64,000 bases of DNA, taken from positions 44,550-108,549 of the forward strand of contig NZ_JAHKPJ010000020.1 in assembly GCF_018860345.1 (NCBI RefSeq), written 5' to 3'. Every line of letters begins with the position of its first letter. The stretch's first letter is position 1. The position numbers and the translations under genes are program-made. Below, one piece after another: positions 36,292 through 45,929 of this stretch. Below the pieces are notes generated by a model. It did not search any database and was not told the origin of the DNA. It saw only the letters and a list, made by a program, of their open reading frames with translations. This DNA is from Psychrosphaera sp. F3M07 (GTDB taxonomy: Bacteria > Pseudomonadota > Gammaproteobacteria > Enterobacterales > Alteromonadaceae).

Positions 36292-37754
36292 TTCAGGCCG
36301 CCCATACACAAGTATTTGATCTCTAAATAATCATCCAAGCCGTACTTTGAACCTTCTCGTCCATTGCCTGATTGTTTAACCCCGCCAAAGGGTGCAGCGG
36401 AGTTCGATATAAGGCCTTCATTAATGCCTATCATGCCGTACTCCAAACCTTCAGCCACACGCCATATAGTGCCTATGTCTCTGGCATAAAAATACGCAGC
36501 CAAACCATATTCAGTGTCGTTTGCCATGTCGATAACTTGTTGCTCAGTTTCAAAACTAATAATTGGCGATACGGGTCCAAATATTTCATTAGCCGCAATG
36601 GGCATATCATTAGTAACTTGGCTCAAAATAGTCGGCTGATAAAAGTTTTCGCTGGCGTTACCATTAACATGAGCACGCACACCACCTAATAATACTTTTG
36701 CTCCGGCTTGCACTGAATCCAACACTAACTTATCAACATCATCTACTGCTGACTTTGAGATCATCGGTCCTATTGCTACACCGTCAGTTAAACCATTACC
36801 TATGGCTAGGTTTTTCACTGCAGCTGTGAATTTTTCGGTAAAGGATTGCGCTATGCCTTGTTGTACAAAAATACGGTTAGTACATACACAGGTTTGCCCT
36901 GCATTACGATATTTTGAAGCAATTGCACCTTGAACTGCCGCATCAACATCCGCATCATCAAACACAATAAACGGTGCATTGCCACCAAGTTCCATCGACA
37001 CTTTTTTTACGCTTGTGGCACATTGCGCAATCAATTGTTTGCCTACACCAGTAGAGCCAGTAAAGGTAAATTTAGCAATATCTGGATGTTCCGTAAGTAT
37101 TTGGCCAATGCCTTTGGCATCTTCACCAATAATAATATTAAACACACCTGCCGGTATGCCTGCACGCTCAGCTAATTCGGCCATAGCCAAAGCAGACAAA
37201 GGCGTTTGTGTTGCTGGGCGTCCTACAAATGTACAACCTGCGGCTAATGCCGCCGCTGCTTTACGAGCAATCATGGCATTAGGGAAATTCCAAGGTGTTA
37301 CCGATGCAACAACCCCGACTGGTTGTTTGATCACAATAATGCGTTTATCAGATGATGGCGCAGGGATAGTATCGCCATAAACACGTTTACCTTCTTCAGC
37401 AAACCATTCAATAAATGATGCACCGTAAGCAATTTCACCTTTAGCTTCAGCTAATGGTTTACCTTGTTCTAGAGTAAGAATGCGGCCTAAATCATCTTGA
37501 TGTTGCATCATTAAGTTAAACCAGTTTCTTAATAACACAGCTCTTTCATTGGCTGATTTACCCGACCAAGATTTTAATGCAGCCTTAGCTGATTTAACCG
37601 CTAGTTCAGTTTCCGCTATTCCAGCGTTGGCCACGTTAATAATAACTTCACCTGTTGCAGGATTTACAACAGGGAATTCTGACTCACTGCTATGCCAGCT
37701 GCCATTGATATACGAATATTGTTTAAGCAGTTGAGGGTCGTTTAACTTATCCAT
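36288..37754 (-). CDS. gabD: NAD(P)-dependent succinate-semialdehyde dehydrogenase
   Basis: An aldehyde dehydrogenase of 488 residues closely resembling GabD, which oxidises succinate semialdehyde to succinate. Visible: SVTPWNFPNAMIARKAAAAL, FTFTGSTGVGKQ, the general-base glutamate in MELGGNAPF, and the catalytic cysteine in NAGQTCVCTNR. The C-terminal YGLDDYLEIKYLCMGG matches the family. One oddity: the segment normally LKPA, whose lysine contacts the cofactor, is FVGRPAT here, with arginine in place of lysine. No GABA transaminase gene is near. It converges on the TSUP gene with interlocked stop codons. Confidence 0.92.
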   Translation of the reverse strand: MDKLNDPQLLKQYSYINGSWHSSESEFPVVNPATGEVIINVANAGIAETELAVKSAKAALKSWSGKSANERAVLLRNWFNLMMQHQDDLGRILTLEQGKPLAEAKGEIAYGASFIEWFAEEGKRVYGDTIPAPSSDKRIIVIKQPVGVVASVTPWNFPNAMIARKAAAALAAGCTFVGRPATQTPLSALAMAELAERAGIPAGVFNIIIGEDAKGIGQILTEHPDIAKFTFTGSTGVGKQLIAQCATSVKKVSMELGGNAPFIVFDDADVDAAVQGAIASKYRNAGQTCVCTNRIFVQQGIAQSFTEKFTAAVKNLAIGNGLTDGVAIGPMISKSAVDDVDKLVLDSVQAGAKVLLGGVRAHVNGNASENFYQPTILSQVTNDMPIAANEIFGPVSPIISFETEQQVIDMANDTEYGLAAYFYARDIGTIWRVAEGLEYGMIGINEGLISNSAAPFGGVKQSGNGREGSKYGLDDYLEIKYLCMGGLN

Positions 37755-37866
37755 TGCATTACTCCAAAGGCTGGTACTTTTTAAATAGGATATTGTTTTG
37801 TAATACTAAATATTGACTGATGATTTTATACTAACTAACACAGCTAGTGAGTTACCAAAATTCTAA

Positions 37867-38784
37867 TTACTTCTTAGCCCTAGGATGAGCACTGTCGTAC
37901 ACCTTAGCTAAGTGTTGAAAATCTAAATGGGTATACACTTGGGTGGTGGATAAATCGGCATGGCCTAACAGCTCTTGAACTGCGCGTAAATCACTACTGG
38001 ATTGTAGTAAATGTGATGCAAATGAATGGCGCAGTTTATGTGGGTTTAAGGTGTTGTTTAACCCTTGGCGTTTAGCCCAATAGCTTAATCTTTGTTGCAC
38101 TTGTCTTACGCTAATACGATTACCTAATTTACTGATAAACAAAGCATCTGACTCTGCTTTCAAAAACTCAATACGACATTCCAACCACTGATGAATGGCC
38201 TCTATTGCCATTCGACCAACGGGCACCAGCCGTTGTTTACTGCCTTTACCGGTTACTCGTAGCTCTGCATTGTTTAAATCAATATCCAGACGATTAATTG
38301 AGGTCAGCTCAGATAAACGTAATCCACTGGAATAAAATAATTCCATCATGGCTTTGTCTCTGAACTCTATGGTTTGCTCAGGAGTAAAAGCCAATAATTG
38401 TGAGACTTCATCCACTTCCATATTTTTAGGTAATGGTTTGTCCGTTTTTGGTGTGGTTAATAATTCGGTTGGGTCTAGTTGGATTATTTTCTTTTGTAAT
38501 AAATAATTAAACAAGCCTTTCACTGAGGACAGTTTTAACTGCATTGAACGAGGTTTTAATTTGGCTTTACGTAAACTTAATAACCACTGTTTTAATACGT
38601 TGCCATCTATTTTTGACCACTGTAGGTCATCAATTTCAACGCAAAAAGTACATAAATGCAGAATGTTAGCTTGGTAGGTTTTTAACGTTAATTGAGCATA
38701 ACCACGTTCGTACTTTAGATAATCTAAATACTGTGCCACTTGTGGCTGAATAGATTGGGGTAAATGCTCAATACGGTTTAGCAT
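37867..38784 (-). CDS. xerC: tyrosine recombinase XerC
   Basis: A 305-residue site-specific recombinase that, with XerD, resolves chromosome dimers at dif. The N-terminal SAM-like domain (about 10-100, LDYLKYERGYAQLTLKTYQA) precedes the catalytic domain (about 115-300). Its catalytic residues are visible: arginine in SSGLRLSELTSI, HKLRHSFASHLL with H-x-x-R, HADLSTTQVYTH with the nucleophilic tyrosine. It is the last gene of the lptM-lysA-dapF-DUF484-xerC unit, starting 11 bp after the DUF484 stop. This gene order is the chromosomal standard, so it is not a mobile-element integrase. Confidence 0.95.
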   Translation of the reverse strand: MLNRIEHLPQSIQPQVAQYLDYLKYERGYAQLTLKTYQANILHLCTFCVEIDDLQWSKIDGNVLKQWLLSLRKAKLKPRSMQLKLSSVKGLFNYLLQKKIIQLDPTELLTTPKTDKPLPKNMEVDEVSQLLAFTPEQTIEFRDKAMMELFYSSGLRLSELTSINRLDIDLNNAELRVTGKGSKQRLVPVGRMAIEAIHQWLECRIEFLKAESDALFISKLGNRISVRQVQQRLSYWAKRQGLNNTLNPHKLRHSFASHLLQSSSDLRAVQELLGHADLSTTQVYTHLDFQHLAKVYDSAHPRAKK

Positions 38785-38795
38785 TTTACAAGCAA

Positions 38796-39452
38796 TTAGC
38801 AGGTAAGATGAACGGCGTGACGACTTAACAATCGGCCTAATTGATTGATGAATAAGGTATCCATATGAGGTTGAAAGTGATGGATAGACCCTGAAGCAAA
38901 TGCGGCAATGCCAAAAATAGTTTCTTCTTCACCAACCATGTAATTAAGTTCAACTAATGCAACAGATTGAGCAAAGTTATCAAACACGGTTTCCATGATC
39001 TCTGGGTATAAACGTCCTAAATAACTTGGATTGCCATCTAATTTAGCTTGTAGGTGAATGTAGGCTTCGTCTTCTGGTTGTAATAACCTGAACTGCGCTA
39101 AGAATAGCTGATCTTTACACACTCTATCAACCACTTTTTCTAATTCAGCCACAGAAGTACAACCCACTAAGCCAATATACATTTCGCTGATAGCACGGAA
39201 GATATTTTCGTTTTGTCTGGCGTTGACCATCAAAAGATTAAGCTCTTCTTCCATTTGTAAAATTTTATCGCGCTGGATCTCTTGGCGGCGTTCTAATAAA
39301 GAGGTCGCGCCATGAGCAACATGAGGAATGCGTAATTGAGTGACTAATTCTGGATGATCAACAAAAAAGCTAGGGTTTTGCTCAAGGTAGTCTTTAACCA
39401 ACTCAGCATCTAGCTCAAGGTCTTCAGGATTAGGTATCAATACTTTTGTCAT
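38796..39452 (-). CDS. DUF484 family protein
   Basis: A 218-residue protein of the DUF484 family, a GAF-like fold, always found between dapF and xerC in gammaproteobacteria. The N-terminus reads [19 protein letters not shown], with a coiled-coil helix (about 45-80) and a GAF-like C-terminal half. Its function is not firmly established. Its start codon overlaps the dapF stop in ATGA and it is 11 bp from xerC, so it is coupled to both. Confidence 0.93.
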   Translation of the reverse strand: MTKVLIPNPEDLELDAELVKDYLEQNPSFFVDHPELVTQLRIPHVAHGATSLLERRQEIQRDKILQMEEELNLLMVNARQNENIFRAISEMYIGLVGCTSVAELEKVVDRVCKDQLFLAQFRLLQPEDEAYIHLQAKLDGNPSYLGRLYPEIMETVFDNFAQSVALVELNYMVGEEETIFGIAAFASGSIHHFQPHMDTLFINQLGRLLSRHAVHLTC

Positions 39453-40279
39453 ATATGCATCTGTCCATCAAATACGTATTCTGCAGGTCCAGTCATTTTA
39501 ACTGGAGAATTTTCGTCATGCCAACGAATATGAAGTGTACCACCAGGTAAGTCAACTTGAACTTTGCTATCCAATAAATTTTGTAAACGACCAATAACCA
39601 CAGCCGCACAAGCACCACTGCCGCAAGCTAATGTTTCACCTGCCCCACGCTCAAACACACGTAATTTAATGTGTTCGCGATTAATAATTTGCATGAAACC
39701 GATATTGGCTTTCTCTGGAAACCGTTCATGCTGCTCTAATCGCGCACCAAGATCTTCTACCGGAGCGGTTAACACATCATCAACAACCGTCACACAATGA
39801 GGATTACCCATGGAAACGACACCACACATGAGGTTATCATCACCAGATTTTAAAATATAAGTTTTTTCTTGTTGTTGCGCATTAAAAGGCACTTTTTTAG
39901 GCTCTAATATAGGACGTCCCATATTAACCGTTACTTGGTTTTCATTCTCAAGATACAACACCATGTTGCCGGATTTAGTGCTTACTTTAATAGCAGATTT
40001 ATTAGTTAAGCCTTTTAACTGAACAAAACGAGCAAAACAGCGAGCGCCATTTCCGCATTGAGAAACTTCACTGCCATCGGCGTTAAATATACGGTAATGA
40101 AAATCTAAATCTGGATCATAAGGAGGCTCAACAACCAACAACTGGTCAAAACCAATACCAAAGTTGCGGTTAGCTAATTGCTTAATTTGCTCTGGTGAGA
40201 AGTACACATTTTGTGTGACTCCATCAACCACCATGAAATCGTTACCCAATCCATGCATTTTTGTGAACTGTAACAACAT
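39449..40279 (-). CDS. dapF: diaminopimelate epimerase
   Basis: Interconverts LL- and meso-diaminopimelate for lysine and peptidoglycan synthesis. The enzyme has 276 residues, as in E. coli. Two catalytic cysteines are seen: [13 protein letters not shown] (first) and [14 protein letters not shown] (second), with [13 protein letters not shown] at the N-terminus. It is in the lysA operon, 36 bp after lysA, and its stop overlaps the DUF484 start. Confidence 0.97.
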   Translation of the reverse strand: MLLQFTKMHGLGNDFMVVDGVTQNVYFSPEQIKQLANRNFGIGFDQLLVVEPPYDPDLDFHYRIFNADGSEVSQCGNGARCFARFVQLKGLTNKSAIKVSTKSGNMVLYLENENQVTVNMGRPILEPKKVPFNAQQQEKTYILKSGDDNLMCGVVSMGNPHCVTVVDDVLTAPVEDLGARLEQHERFPEKANIGFMQIINREHIKLRVFERGAGETLACGSGACAAVVIGRLQNLLDSKVQVDLPGGTLHIRWHDENSPVKMTGPAEYVFDGQMHI

Positions 40280-40315
40280 CTTTGTTAATCTTCCTAGATT
40301 GCTTTAAAGGTACAA

Positions 40316-41566
40316 CTAATCTTCTAAAATCGATTCGCCAGCCCATAGAGATTCGATGGTTTCCCTTTGTCTAACGACATGCATTTTATCACCATCAACC
40401 ATAATTTCTGCAGCTCTTACTCTTGAGTTGTAATTAGAACTCATCGTAAAACCATATGCGCCAGTTGAACGAACCGCTAAATAATCACCCGCTTCTACGG
40501 ATAACTCACGGTCTTTGCCTAAAAAGTCTCCGGTTTCACACACAGGACCAACAACATCATAGTTGGATACTTCGCCATCTCTTGGTTCAACTGGAATAAT
40601 ATTTTGCCATGCAGAATACAACGAAGCACGTATGTTATCGTTCATCGCCGCGTCAACAATACAGAAACTCTTGTCTTCGTTTTTCTTTAAAAACTCAACC
40701 TTAGTTAACAAAATACCCGCGTTAGCCATGATTGCTCTGCCAGGTTCAAATAGGATGGTTAAGTCTGTTCGATGGCTTAATTTTTCCATTAATACCGTCA
40801 TATATTCTGATGGGTGAGGCGGCGTTTCATCATTATAGGTAACGCCTAAACCACCACCTAAATCTAAGTGACTTATAGTCACACCACTATCTGACAGTTG
40901 GTCAATTAATACTATTAATTTATCCAACGCATCTAAAAATGGCGACAAATCGGTTAATTGTGAACCAATGTGACAATCAACACCTTGTACTTTTAAATGT
41001 TTTTGTTGGTTGGCCCATTTAAATAATTCAACCGCATCATCGATATTAATGCCAAATTTATTTTCTTTTAAACCTGTCGAAATATATGGGTGAGTACCCG
41101 CATCAACATTTGGATTTACGCGCAAGGAGATTGGCGCTATTTTGCCTAGAGACTCAGCAACTTGATTAATACGGTATAATTCAGCTTCTGATTCAGCATT
41201 AAAACATTTAATGCCAACTTCAAGTGCGTACTCAATTTCAGCTTCCGTTTTACCAACACCAGAAAATACGATTTTTGTCGGGTCACCACCCGCTTCTAAT
41301 ACACGAGCCAACTCGCCACCAGAAACGATATCAAAACCAGAACCAAGACGAGCCATCACATTTAATACGGCTAAATTTGAATTTGCTTTTACTGCGTAAC
41401 AAATCAAATGAGGATGCTCACCTGCAGCATCATCAAATGCTTTCCAATGACGTTCTATTGTCGCGCGTGAATAAACATAAGTCGGTGTATTGAACGATTC
41501 AGCGATGTCTTTACATGCCACTTGCTCAGCAAATAAACTGCCATTCTGGTAACTAAAATGATCCAA
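40316..41566 (-). CDS. lysA: diaminopimelate decarboxylase
   Basis: PLP-dependent enzyme of 416 residues turning meso-diaminopimelate into lysine. The PLP lysine is in ICYAVKANSNLAVL, and the glycine-rich phosphate loop is HLDLGGGLGVTY. The EPGRAI motif and the C-terminal VGPVCETGDFLGKDR, containing the active-site cysteine, are intact. It lies between lptM and dapF in the operon, 58 bp after lptM. The order lptM-lysA-dapF is common in marine gammaproteobacteria, whereas E. coli has lysA elsewhere. Confidence 0.97.
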   Translation of the reverse strand: MDHFSYQNGSLFAEQVACKDIAESFNTPTYVYSRATIERHWKAFDDAAGEHPHLICYAVKANSNLAVLNVMARLGSGFDIVSGGELARVLEAGGDPTKIVFSGVGKTEAEIEYALEVGIKCFNAESEAELYRINQVAESLGKIAPISLRVNPNVDAGTHPYISTGLKENKFGINIDDAVELFKWANQQKHLKVQGVDCHIGSQLTDLSPFLDALDKLIVLIDQLSDSGVTISHLDLGGGLGVTYNDETPPHPSEYMTVLMEKLSHRTDLTILFEPGRAIMANAGILLTKVEFLKKNEDKSFCIVDAAMNDNIRASLYSAWQNIIPVEPRDGEVSNYDVVGPVCETGDFLGKDRELSVEAGDYLAVRSTGAYGFTMSSNYNSRVRAAEIMVDGDKMHVVRQRETIESLWAGESILED

Positions 41567-41624
41567 GGTTCGGTCCTGTTTTTTGTAGATTTGTTATTGG
41601 TCAATCAAAGTTGATAATTGTAAA

Positions 41625-41780
41625 TCAGTTTTTAATAGATTTTGTTGATTCTGTCGCCGGCTTTTGATCAGGCAATATTAATGCCCCACGTTGGCCACAT
41701 CCCATTAGTTGTAACGATATTAGGCTTAAAGTTAAAAGTACAATTGCCCTTTTACATAACTTAGTTGAATAATAATGCAT
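41625..41780 (-). CDS. lptM: LptM (YifL)-type small lipoprotein
   Basis: A 51-residue lipoprotein. The N-terminal signal contains LLTLSLISLQLMGC, a lipobox with cysteine at about residue 28, followed by GQRGALILPDQ, the conserved sequence of LptM/YifL. In E. coli LptM binds the LptDE translocon and assists LptD disulfide maturation. It is the first gene of the lysA-dapF-xerC unit and divergent from cyaY, the standard position. Only a weak ribosome site precedes the ATG at 41780. The conserved GQRGAL motif and synteny make the call firm despite the size. Confidence 0.9.
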   Translation of the reverse strand: MHYYSTKLCKRAIVLLTLSLISLQLMGCGQRGALILPDQKPATESTKSIKN

Positions 41781-41851
41781 GTTTTTACTGAATCTATTAA
41801 ATTTGCCGCCTATAATCGCATGGAATAACGTAATTGCAAGCAGGATCTACT

Positions 41852-42169
41852 ATGAACGACAGTGAATATCACCAATTAGCCGACGAATTATTAAATAACT
41901 TACAAGATGCCATTGATGAAGTGGAATTTGACTTAGATTATGAAAGTGCCGGTGGCATAGTGGAAGTTATTTTTCCAAATGGCACTAAGATTATTGTTAA
42001 CAAACAAGCCCCTTTACATCAAATTTGGGTGGCAACAAAAGCCAATGGCCACCACTTTGAATTTAAGGATGGTCAATGGATAGATAACCGTGGAGGCTCT
42101 GAGTTTTGGGCTTTATTAACCGAAGCTGCAACCAGACAAGCGGGCGAGCCTATCACATTAGCAATATAA
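41852..42169 (+). CDS. cyaY: iron-sulfur assembly protein CyaY (bacterial frataxin)
   Basis: Frataxin of 105 residues (E. coli 106), an iron-binding regulator of IscS. The acidic first helix ([20 protein letters not shown]) supplies the iron-binding face, and the sheet includes [20 protein letters not shown] and EFWALLTEA near the C-terminus. The ATG at 41852 has AGGA six bases upstream; an in-frame TTG at 41834 is rejected. It is divergent from lptM, as in most gammaproteobacteria. Confidence 0.95.
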   Translation: MNDSEYHQLADELLNNLQDAIDEVEFDLDYESAGGIVEVIFPNGTKIIVNKQAPLHQIWVATKANGHHFEFKDGQWIDNRGGSEFWALLTEAATRQAGEPITLAI

Positions 42170-42229
42170 CAAACTTGGTATAAACTAAGTTAGATCAATA
42201 AATTAGGTGATAAATTTAAGGAAAATTTA

Positions 42230-42652
42230 ATGAAATCAAACATTATTAACGCTTTATTTTCTCTATTGCTTTTAACTGTAAGTTCCGCTGTTTACAGCGC
42301 TGAATCCAGTGAAACGGTTCTGTCAGACAATATTCGTCGAGCTATCGTTACCGACTCGATTGAAAACAGAGAGCCCGTTACTGATTTAACAAATACCGAA
42401 ATAAAGACAAATGTGAACAAAGTTTATTTGTTTACTGAAGTGATTGGCAAAGCCGATACTATGATCACGCATCGTTGGTTTTTAGATGGTAAGTTAGAGG
42501 CCGAGGTTATTCTTAAAATTGGCAGTAACCGTTGGCGCACTTATTCAAGTAAAAACTTAACCGTCCCAAACCATTTGGGTCATTGGCAAGTTGAAGTGGT
42601 TGACGAAAATAATCAACCTATCGCATCAGCCTCATTTAACTACAGCGAATAA
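42230..42652 (+). CDS. DUF2914 domain secreted protein
   Basis: A 140-residue exported protein with a signal peptide (about 1-23, ending YSA) and a DUF2914 domain (about 55-138). The family hallmark is seen in ITHRWFLDGKLEAEV, the GSNRWRTYSSKNL turn and GHWQVEVVDENNQPI. The function is unknown; the fold is probably Ig-like. It sits between cyaY and hemC, 60 bp after cyaY, perhaps sharing its transcript. TAAGGAAAATTTA precedes the ATG, a good ribosome site. Confidence 0.85.
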   Translation: MKSNIINALFSLLLLTVSSAVYSAESSETVLSDNIRRAIVTDSIENREPVTDLTNTEIKTNVNKVYLFTEVIGKADTMITHRWFLDGKLEAEVILKIGSNRWRTYSSKNLTVPNHLGHWQVEVVDENNQPIASASFNYSE

Positions 42653-42821
42653 ACTTTATCTGATGGGCTAATTTGTTAATTCACTTTTTAGCCCATTTTA
42701 TTTGCACCTTTCTAGCTTACCATTTTCAGTTATTTTGCCGAGTTACCGCTTTAGGCTCACTTTAATAACTGGTATTCTAATACCAATTAAATTCAATTAT
42801 TTATTAAGACATTTTTCACTT

Positions 42822-43760
42822 ATGACCAACTCAACTCAACCTTTGATCCGTATCGCTACTCGTGAAAGTGCATTAGCTATGTGGCAAGCCTATTATGTAA
42901 AAAATAAACTGGAACTTGCCCACCCAGAATTAACCGTTGAGTTAGTGCCAATGACTACCAAAGGTGATCAAATATTAGATACACCACTTGCCCTTATTGG
43001 TGGGAAAGCCTTATTTGTAAAAGAGTTAGAAGTCGCAATTTTGGAAAACAAAGCAGACATTGCTGTGCATTCCATGAAAGATGTACCTGTTGAATTTCCA
43101 GAAGGGTTAATGTTACACACCATTTGTGAACGTGAAGACCCACGTGATGCCTTTGTTTCTAATAACTATACTGACTTTGACAGCTTACCAAATGGCGCAG
43201 TGGTAGGAACCTCTAGTTTACGTCGCCAATGCCAAATCAAAGCGTTACGCCCAGACTTAGTGATCAAAGATTTACGCGGTAACGTTAATACCCGTTTGCG
43301 TAAATTAGATGAAGGCCAATACGACGCAATTATTTTAGCCGCTGCGGGTCTTATCCGTTTAGAAATGCCTGAACGAATTAAACAGCATCTAGCCACCGAT
43401 TTACTGTTGCCAGCCAATGGACAAGGTGCCGTTGGTATTGAATGTAGAACGGACGATCCCGTTATTCATAATTATTTAGCTACTTTAGAGCATACAGAAA
43501 CCCGTATTAGAGTGTTAACCGAACGCGCGATGAACCGTGCATTAGAAGGTGGTTGTCAGGTGCCAATTGGTGCATACGCTACGGTTGATGGCGACCAAGT
43601 CACATTAAAAGGGTTAGTGGGAAGTTTAGATGGTTCACAAATCATCACTGATGAAGTAACCGGCCATACCGACCAAGGTGAAGCATTGGGCACACAATTA
43701 GCTAAACAGTTATTAGCTCAAGGTGCTGACGTGATCTTAAAAGAAGTCTATAAAGACTGA
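42822..43760 (+). CDS. hemC: hydroxymethylbilane synthase
   Basis: Porphobilinogen deaminase of 312 residues, assembling hydroxymethylbilane for haem. Family marks: [29 protein letters not shown], the arginine-rich [20 protein letters not shown] and the cofactor cysteine in [12 protein letters not shown]. The longest frame opens at 42702, but the ATG at 42822 restores the family length and start. No strong ribosome site is evident. First gene of the hemCDXY operon, 3 bp before hemD. Confidence 0.97.
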   Translation: MTNSTQPLIRIATRESALAMWQAYYVKNKLELAHPELTVELVPMTTKGDQILDTPLALIGGKALFVKELEVAILENKADIAVHSMKDVPVEFPEGLMLHTICEREDPRDAFVSNNYTDFDSLPNGAVVGTSSLRRQCQIKALRPDLVIKDLRGNVNTRLRKLDEGQYDAIILAAAGLIRLEMPERIKQHLATDLLLPANGQGAVGIECRTDDPVIHNYLATLEHTETRIRVLTERAMNRALEGGCQVPIGAYATVDGDQVTLKGLVGSLDGSQIITDEVTGHTDQGEALGTQLAKQLLAQGADVILKEVYKD

Positions 43761-43763
43761 TAA

Positions 43764-44558
43764 ATGGAATGTGAACAAATGGCAACACCTGCCAAGTTAA
43801 CCATTTTAAATACTCGCCCATCACCTATGGGCGAGGAGTTACAGCAACGGCTTATTCCGCAATACTCTAGCTATCATTTCCCAACAATTAGTAACGCCCC
43901 CATAACCTTGTCTAGTGATGTACCGTTAAAACAATGGTTACTGGACAAGTCTCTGGCTTGGATATTTGTTAGCCGCCCCACCGCTGTGTATTTCCGTCAA
44001 CTTTTATTACAACATGACTTAACTGAGTTTTCTCCGGCAGGTGGTATCTTTGCCATTGGCGAGTCCACCAAAGCTGAACTACAGCGATTTGTGTGCAATC
44101 CAGAGATTAAAATAATTACACCAAAACACTCAAATAGTGAGTCTTTCCTTACATTAAAAGAACTAGATGCCTTCCAAAGTTTTGTACAAGTTAAAGGCAA
44201 GGACGGTAGAGAAGTCATTGGTAATGCCTTAATACAGCAGGGGAAACAGTATTACCCATTGGAACTTTATCAAAGACAATTGATCTCCTATTCTCATTCA
44301 GAGGTATGTACTTGGCAGCAATGTGATCTAGTTTTGGCGACCAGTATTGATATTGCCAATGGCATATTAACCAACTTATCTGAACAACTGTCTAACGACG
44401 AGATTCAGCTTTTGTTACATAAAATTAACTGGGTAGTCTTGAGCGAAAGGATTAAACAGTTTTTAATGGACAATATGGTAAAAGAACAACACATATTTAT
44501 CTGTGAACAGTCAGATAATTCCTCTATTATCAATACGATCAATTTAATTTCTAAGTGA
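43764..44558 (+). CDS. hemD: uroporphyrinogen-III synthase
   Basis: Cyclises hydroxymethylbilane to uroporphyrinogen III. It has 264 residues of the two-lobed HemD fold. ILNTRPSPMGEELQQRL (lobe 1), WIFVSRPTAVYF, GIFAIGESTKAEL and LELYQRQLI are family-like, although HemD is always poorly conserved, so order in the operon supports the call. The ATG at 43764 or the one at 43779 could be used; the latter would begin MATPAKLTILNTRP. It starts 3 bp after hemC and ends 9 bp before hemX. Confidence 0.9.
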   Translation: MECEQMATPAKLTILNTRPSPMGEELQQRLIPQYSSYHFPTISNAPITLSSDVPLKQWLLDKSLAWIFVSRPTAVYFRQLLLQHDLTEFSPAGGIFAIGESTKAELQRFVCNPEIKIITPKHSNSESFLTLKELDAFQSFVQVKGKDGREVIGNALIQQGKQYYPLELYQRQLISYSHSEVCTWQQCDLVLATSIDIANGILTNLSEQLSNDEIQLLLHKINWVVLSERIKQFLMDNMVKEQHIFICEQSDNSSIINTINLISK

Positions 44559-44567
44559 GATAACGGC

Positions 44568-45929
44568 ATGGCTCAGGATAAAAAATCCAACCCATCTAAA
44601 GCTTCAAATGAATTAACGCCTCCTGGCGAAAAAGAAGTGGCAGATGTTAATAAAGCAGCAACAAAAACAGATGATGATTTGTCTACACTTGAATCTCTTG
44701 CCAAACTGGAATCAGAAATTAAGCAATCTCGTGATGCCGAAAAAGCAAATCAAACAGCTGAAGTAAAAAAAGAAGAAATAACTCAATCAAAGGTAAAGGC
44801 GACTGCTGGTAAAAGCTCTGTTGAAAATAACAAAGGCCAACCATCTCCTGACAAAACCTCGTCGACAAATAAAGACACGGCTAAAACCCAAACCGTGAAA
44901 GTTAAAAGACAAACCAGTTGGTTATCCATCTTTGCTTTTATTTTTAGTATTGCCGCCTCAGCTTTTGTTGGCTTTTTTTGGTGGCAATCGCAATTATGGT
45001 TAAAAAATCAAGAACAAGTTGATCAACTAAAACAACAAGCGGTGATCAATACCCAACAATCACTTAATCAGTTACAAGCTAAATTAAACCAACTGCAACT
45101 TGTGGTTGAACAAAAACAAAACCAAACTCAAAATAATTCAGCCAAAATTAATGACTCATTAAATAGTTTAGCCGCTCGTATTAAAGAGCTAGGCCAAAGC
45201 CAACCTAATTATTGGTTAGCAGCGGAAGCCGGATACTTAATTAACTTAGCAGAACGCCGATTATTGGTTGAGCAAGATGTAAATACCGCTATCCAGCTGT
45301 TATTAGATGCAAATCAAAGATTAACCGCTATGCAAGACCCAAGTGTGTTTCACATAAGAGCGGGTATAAGTGAAGATATCGCTAGCTTATATACGGTTAA
45401 ACAACCTGACAGTGACAGCATTTATTTGTCGATTTCTGGTTTAATAAAACAAACGGAAAACATTAAATTTGCGCAAGTGTATATCCCTAAACCGAATACC
45501 GATATTGAACTACAGCCAGAAGTCAGTGGAGAAGTTGATGACTGGTATAATAATTTATTAACCAGCTTAAAACGTTTCTTTGGTAATTTTATCACTATCA
45601 CCCAACGTGACGCTGAAGTTCAACCGCAATTACCGGCGGATCAAAAGTGGTTTGTCAGAGCCAATTTAACAACACAAATGTTAATGGCGCAAAATGCCAT
45701 TTTAGATAAAAACCAAGCATTATATGAAGACGCATTAAAACAAGTTGAAACTTGGGTGATGCAATACTTTGACACTGATGATGCTGCGGTTATCTCGTTC
45801 ATAACGACACTCAATGCATTAAAACAAAAAGACATTGCTTTGAGCTTACCTACGGGCTTACAAGCTCAACCTTTGATTTCAAATTATCTTCAACAACAGA
45901 TCATGTTGAAGGAAAGTGCTAATGACTAA
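44568..45929 (+). CDS. hemX: HemX-family membrane protein
   Basis: A 453-residue protein of the HemX family. A long, charged, low-complexity cytosolic N-terminus (about 1-115) precedes one membrane helix (about 118-138, containing FAFIFSIAASAFVGFFWW). A coiled-coil (about 140-200) and a conserved periplasmic domain (about 215-450; NYWLAAEAGYLINLAERRLL) follow. Though annotated in some genomes as a uroporphyrinogen methyltransferase, the methyltransferase domain is absent. The role is probably scaffolding. It overlaps the hemY start by 8 bp. Confidence 0.92.
   Translation: MAQDKKSNPSKASNELTPPGEKEVADVNKAATKTDDDLSTLESLAKLESEIKQSRDAEKANQTAEVKKEEITQSKVKATAGKSSVENNKGQPSPDKTSSTNKDTAKTQTVKVKRQTSWLSIFAFIFSIAASAFVGFFWWQSQLWLKNQEQVDQLKQQAVINTQQSLNQLQAKLNQLQLVVEQKQNQTQNNSAKINDSLNSLAARIKELGQSQPNYWLAAEAGYLINLAERRLLVEQDVNTAIQLLLDANQRLTAMQDPSVFHIRAGISEDIASLYTVKQPDSDSIYLSISGLIKQTENIKFAQVYIPKPNTDIELQPEVSGEVDDWYNNLLTSLKRFFGNFITITQRDAEVQPQLPADQKWFVRANLTTQMLMAQNAILDKNQALYEDALKQVETWVMQYFDTDDAAVISFITTLNALKQKDIALSLPTGLQAQPLISNYLQQQIMLKESAND

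Noticed and set aside
37867-38784. Tyrosine recombinase gene as a mobile-element integrase
   Set aside because: Its operon position after DUF484 and dapF and its motifs identify the housekeeping XerC.
42702-42821. 40-residue N-terminal extension of hemC
   Set aside because: Not part of the HemC family; the ATG at 42822 gives the normal length.
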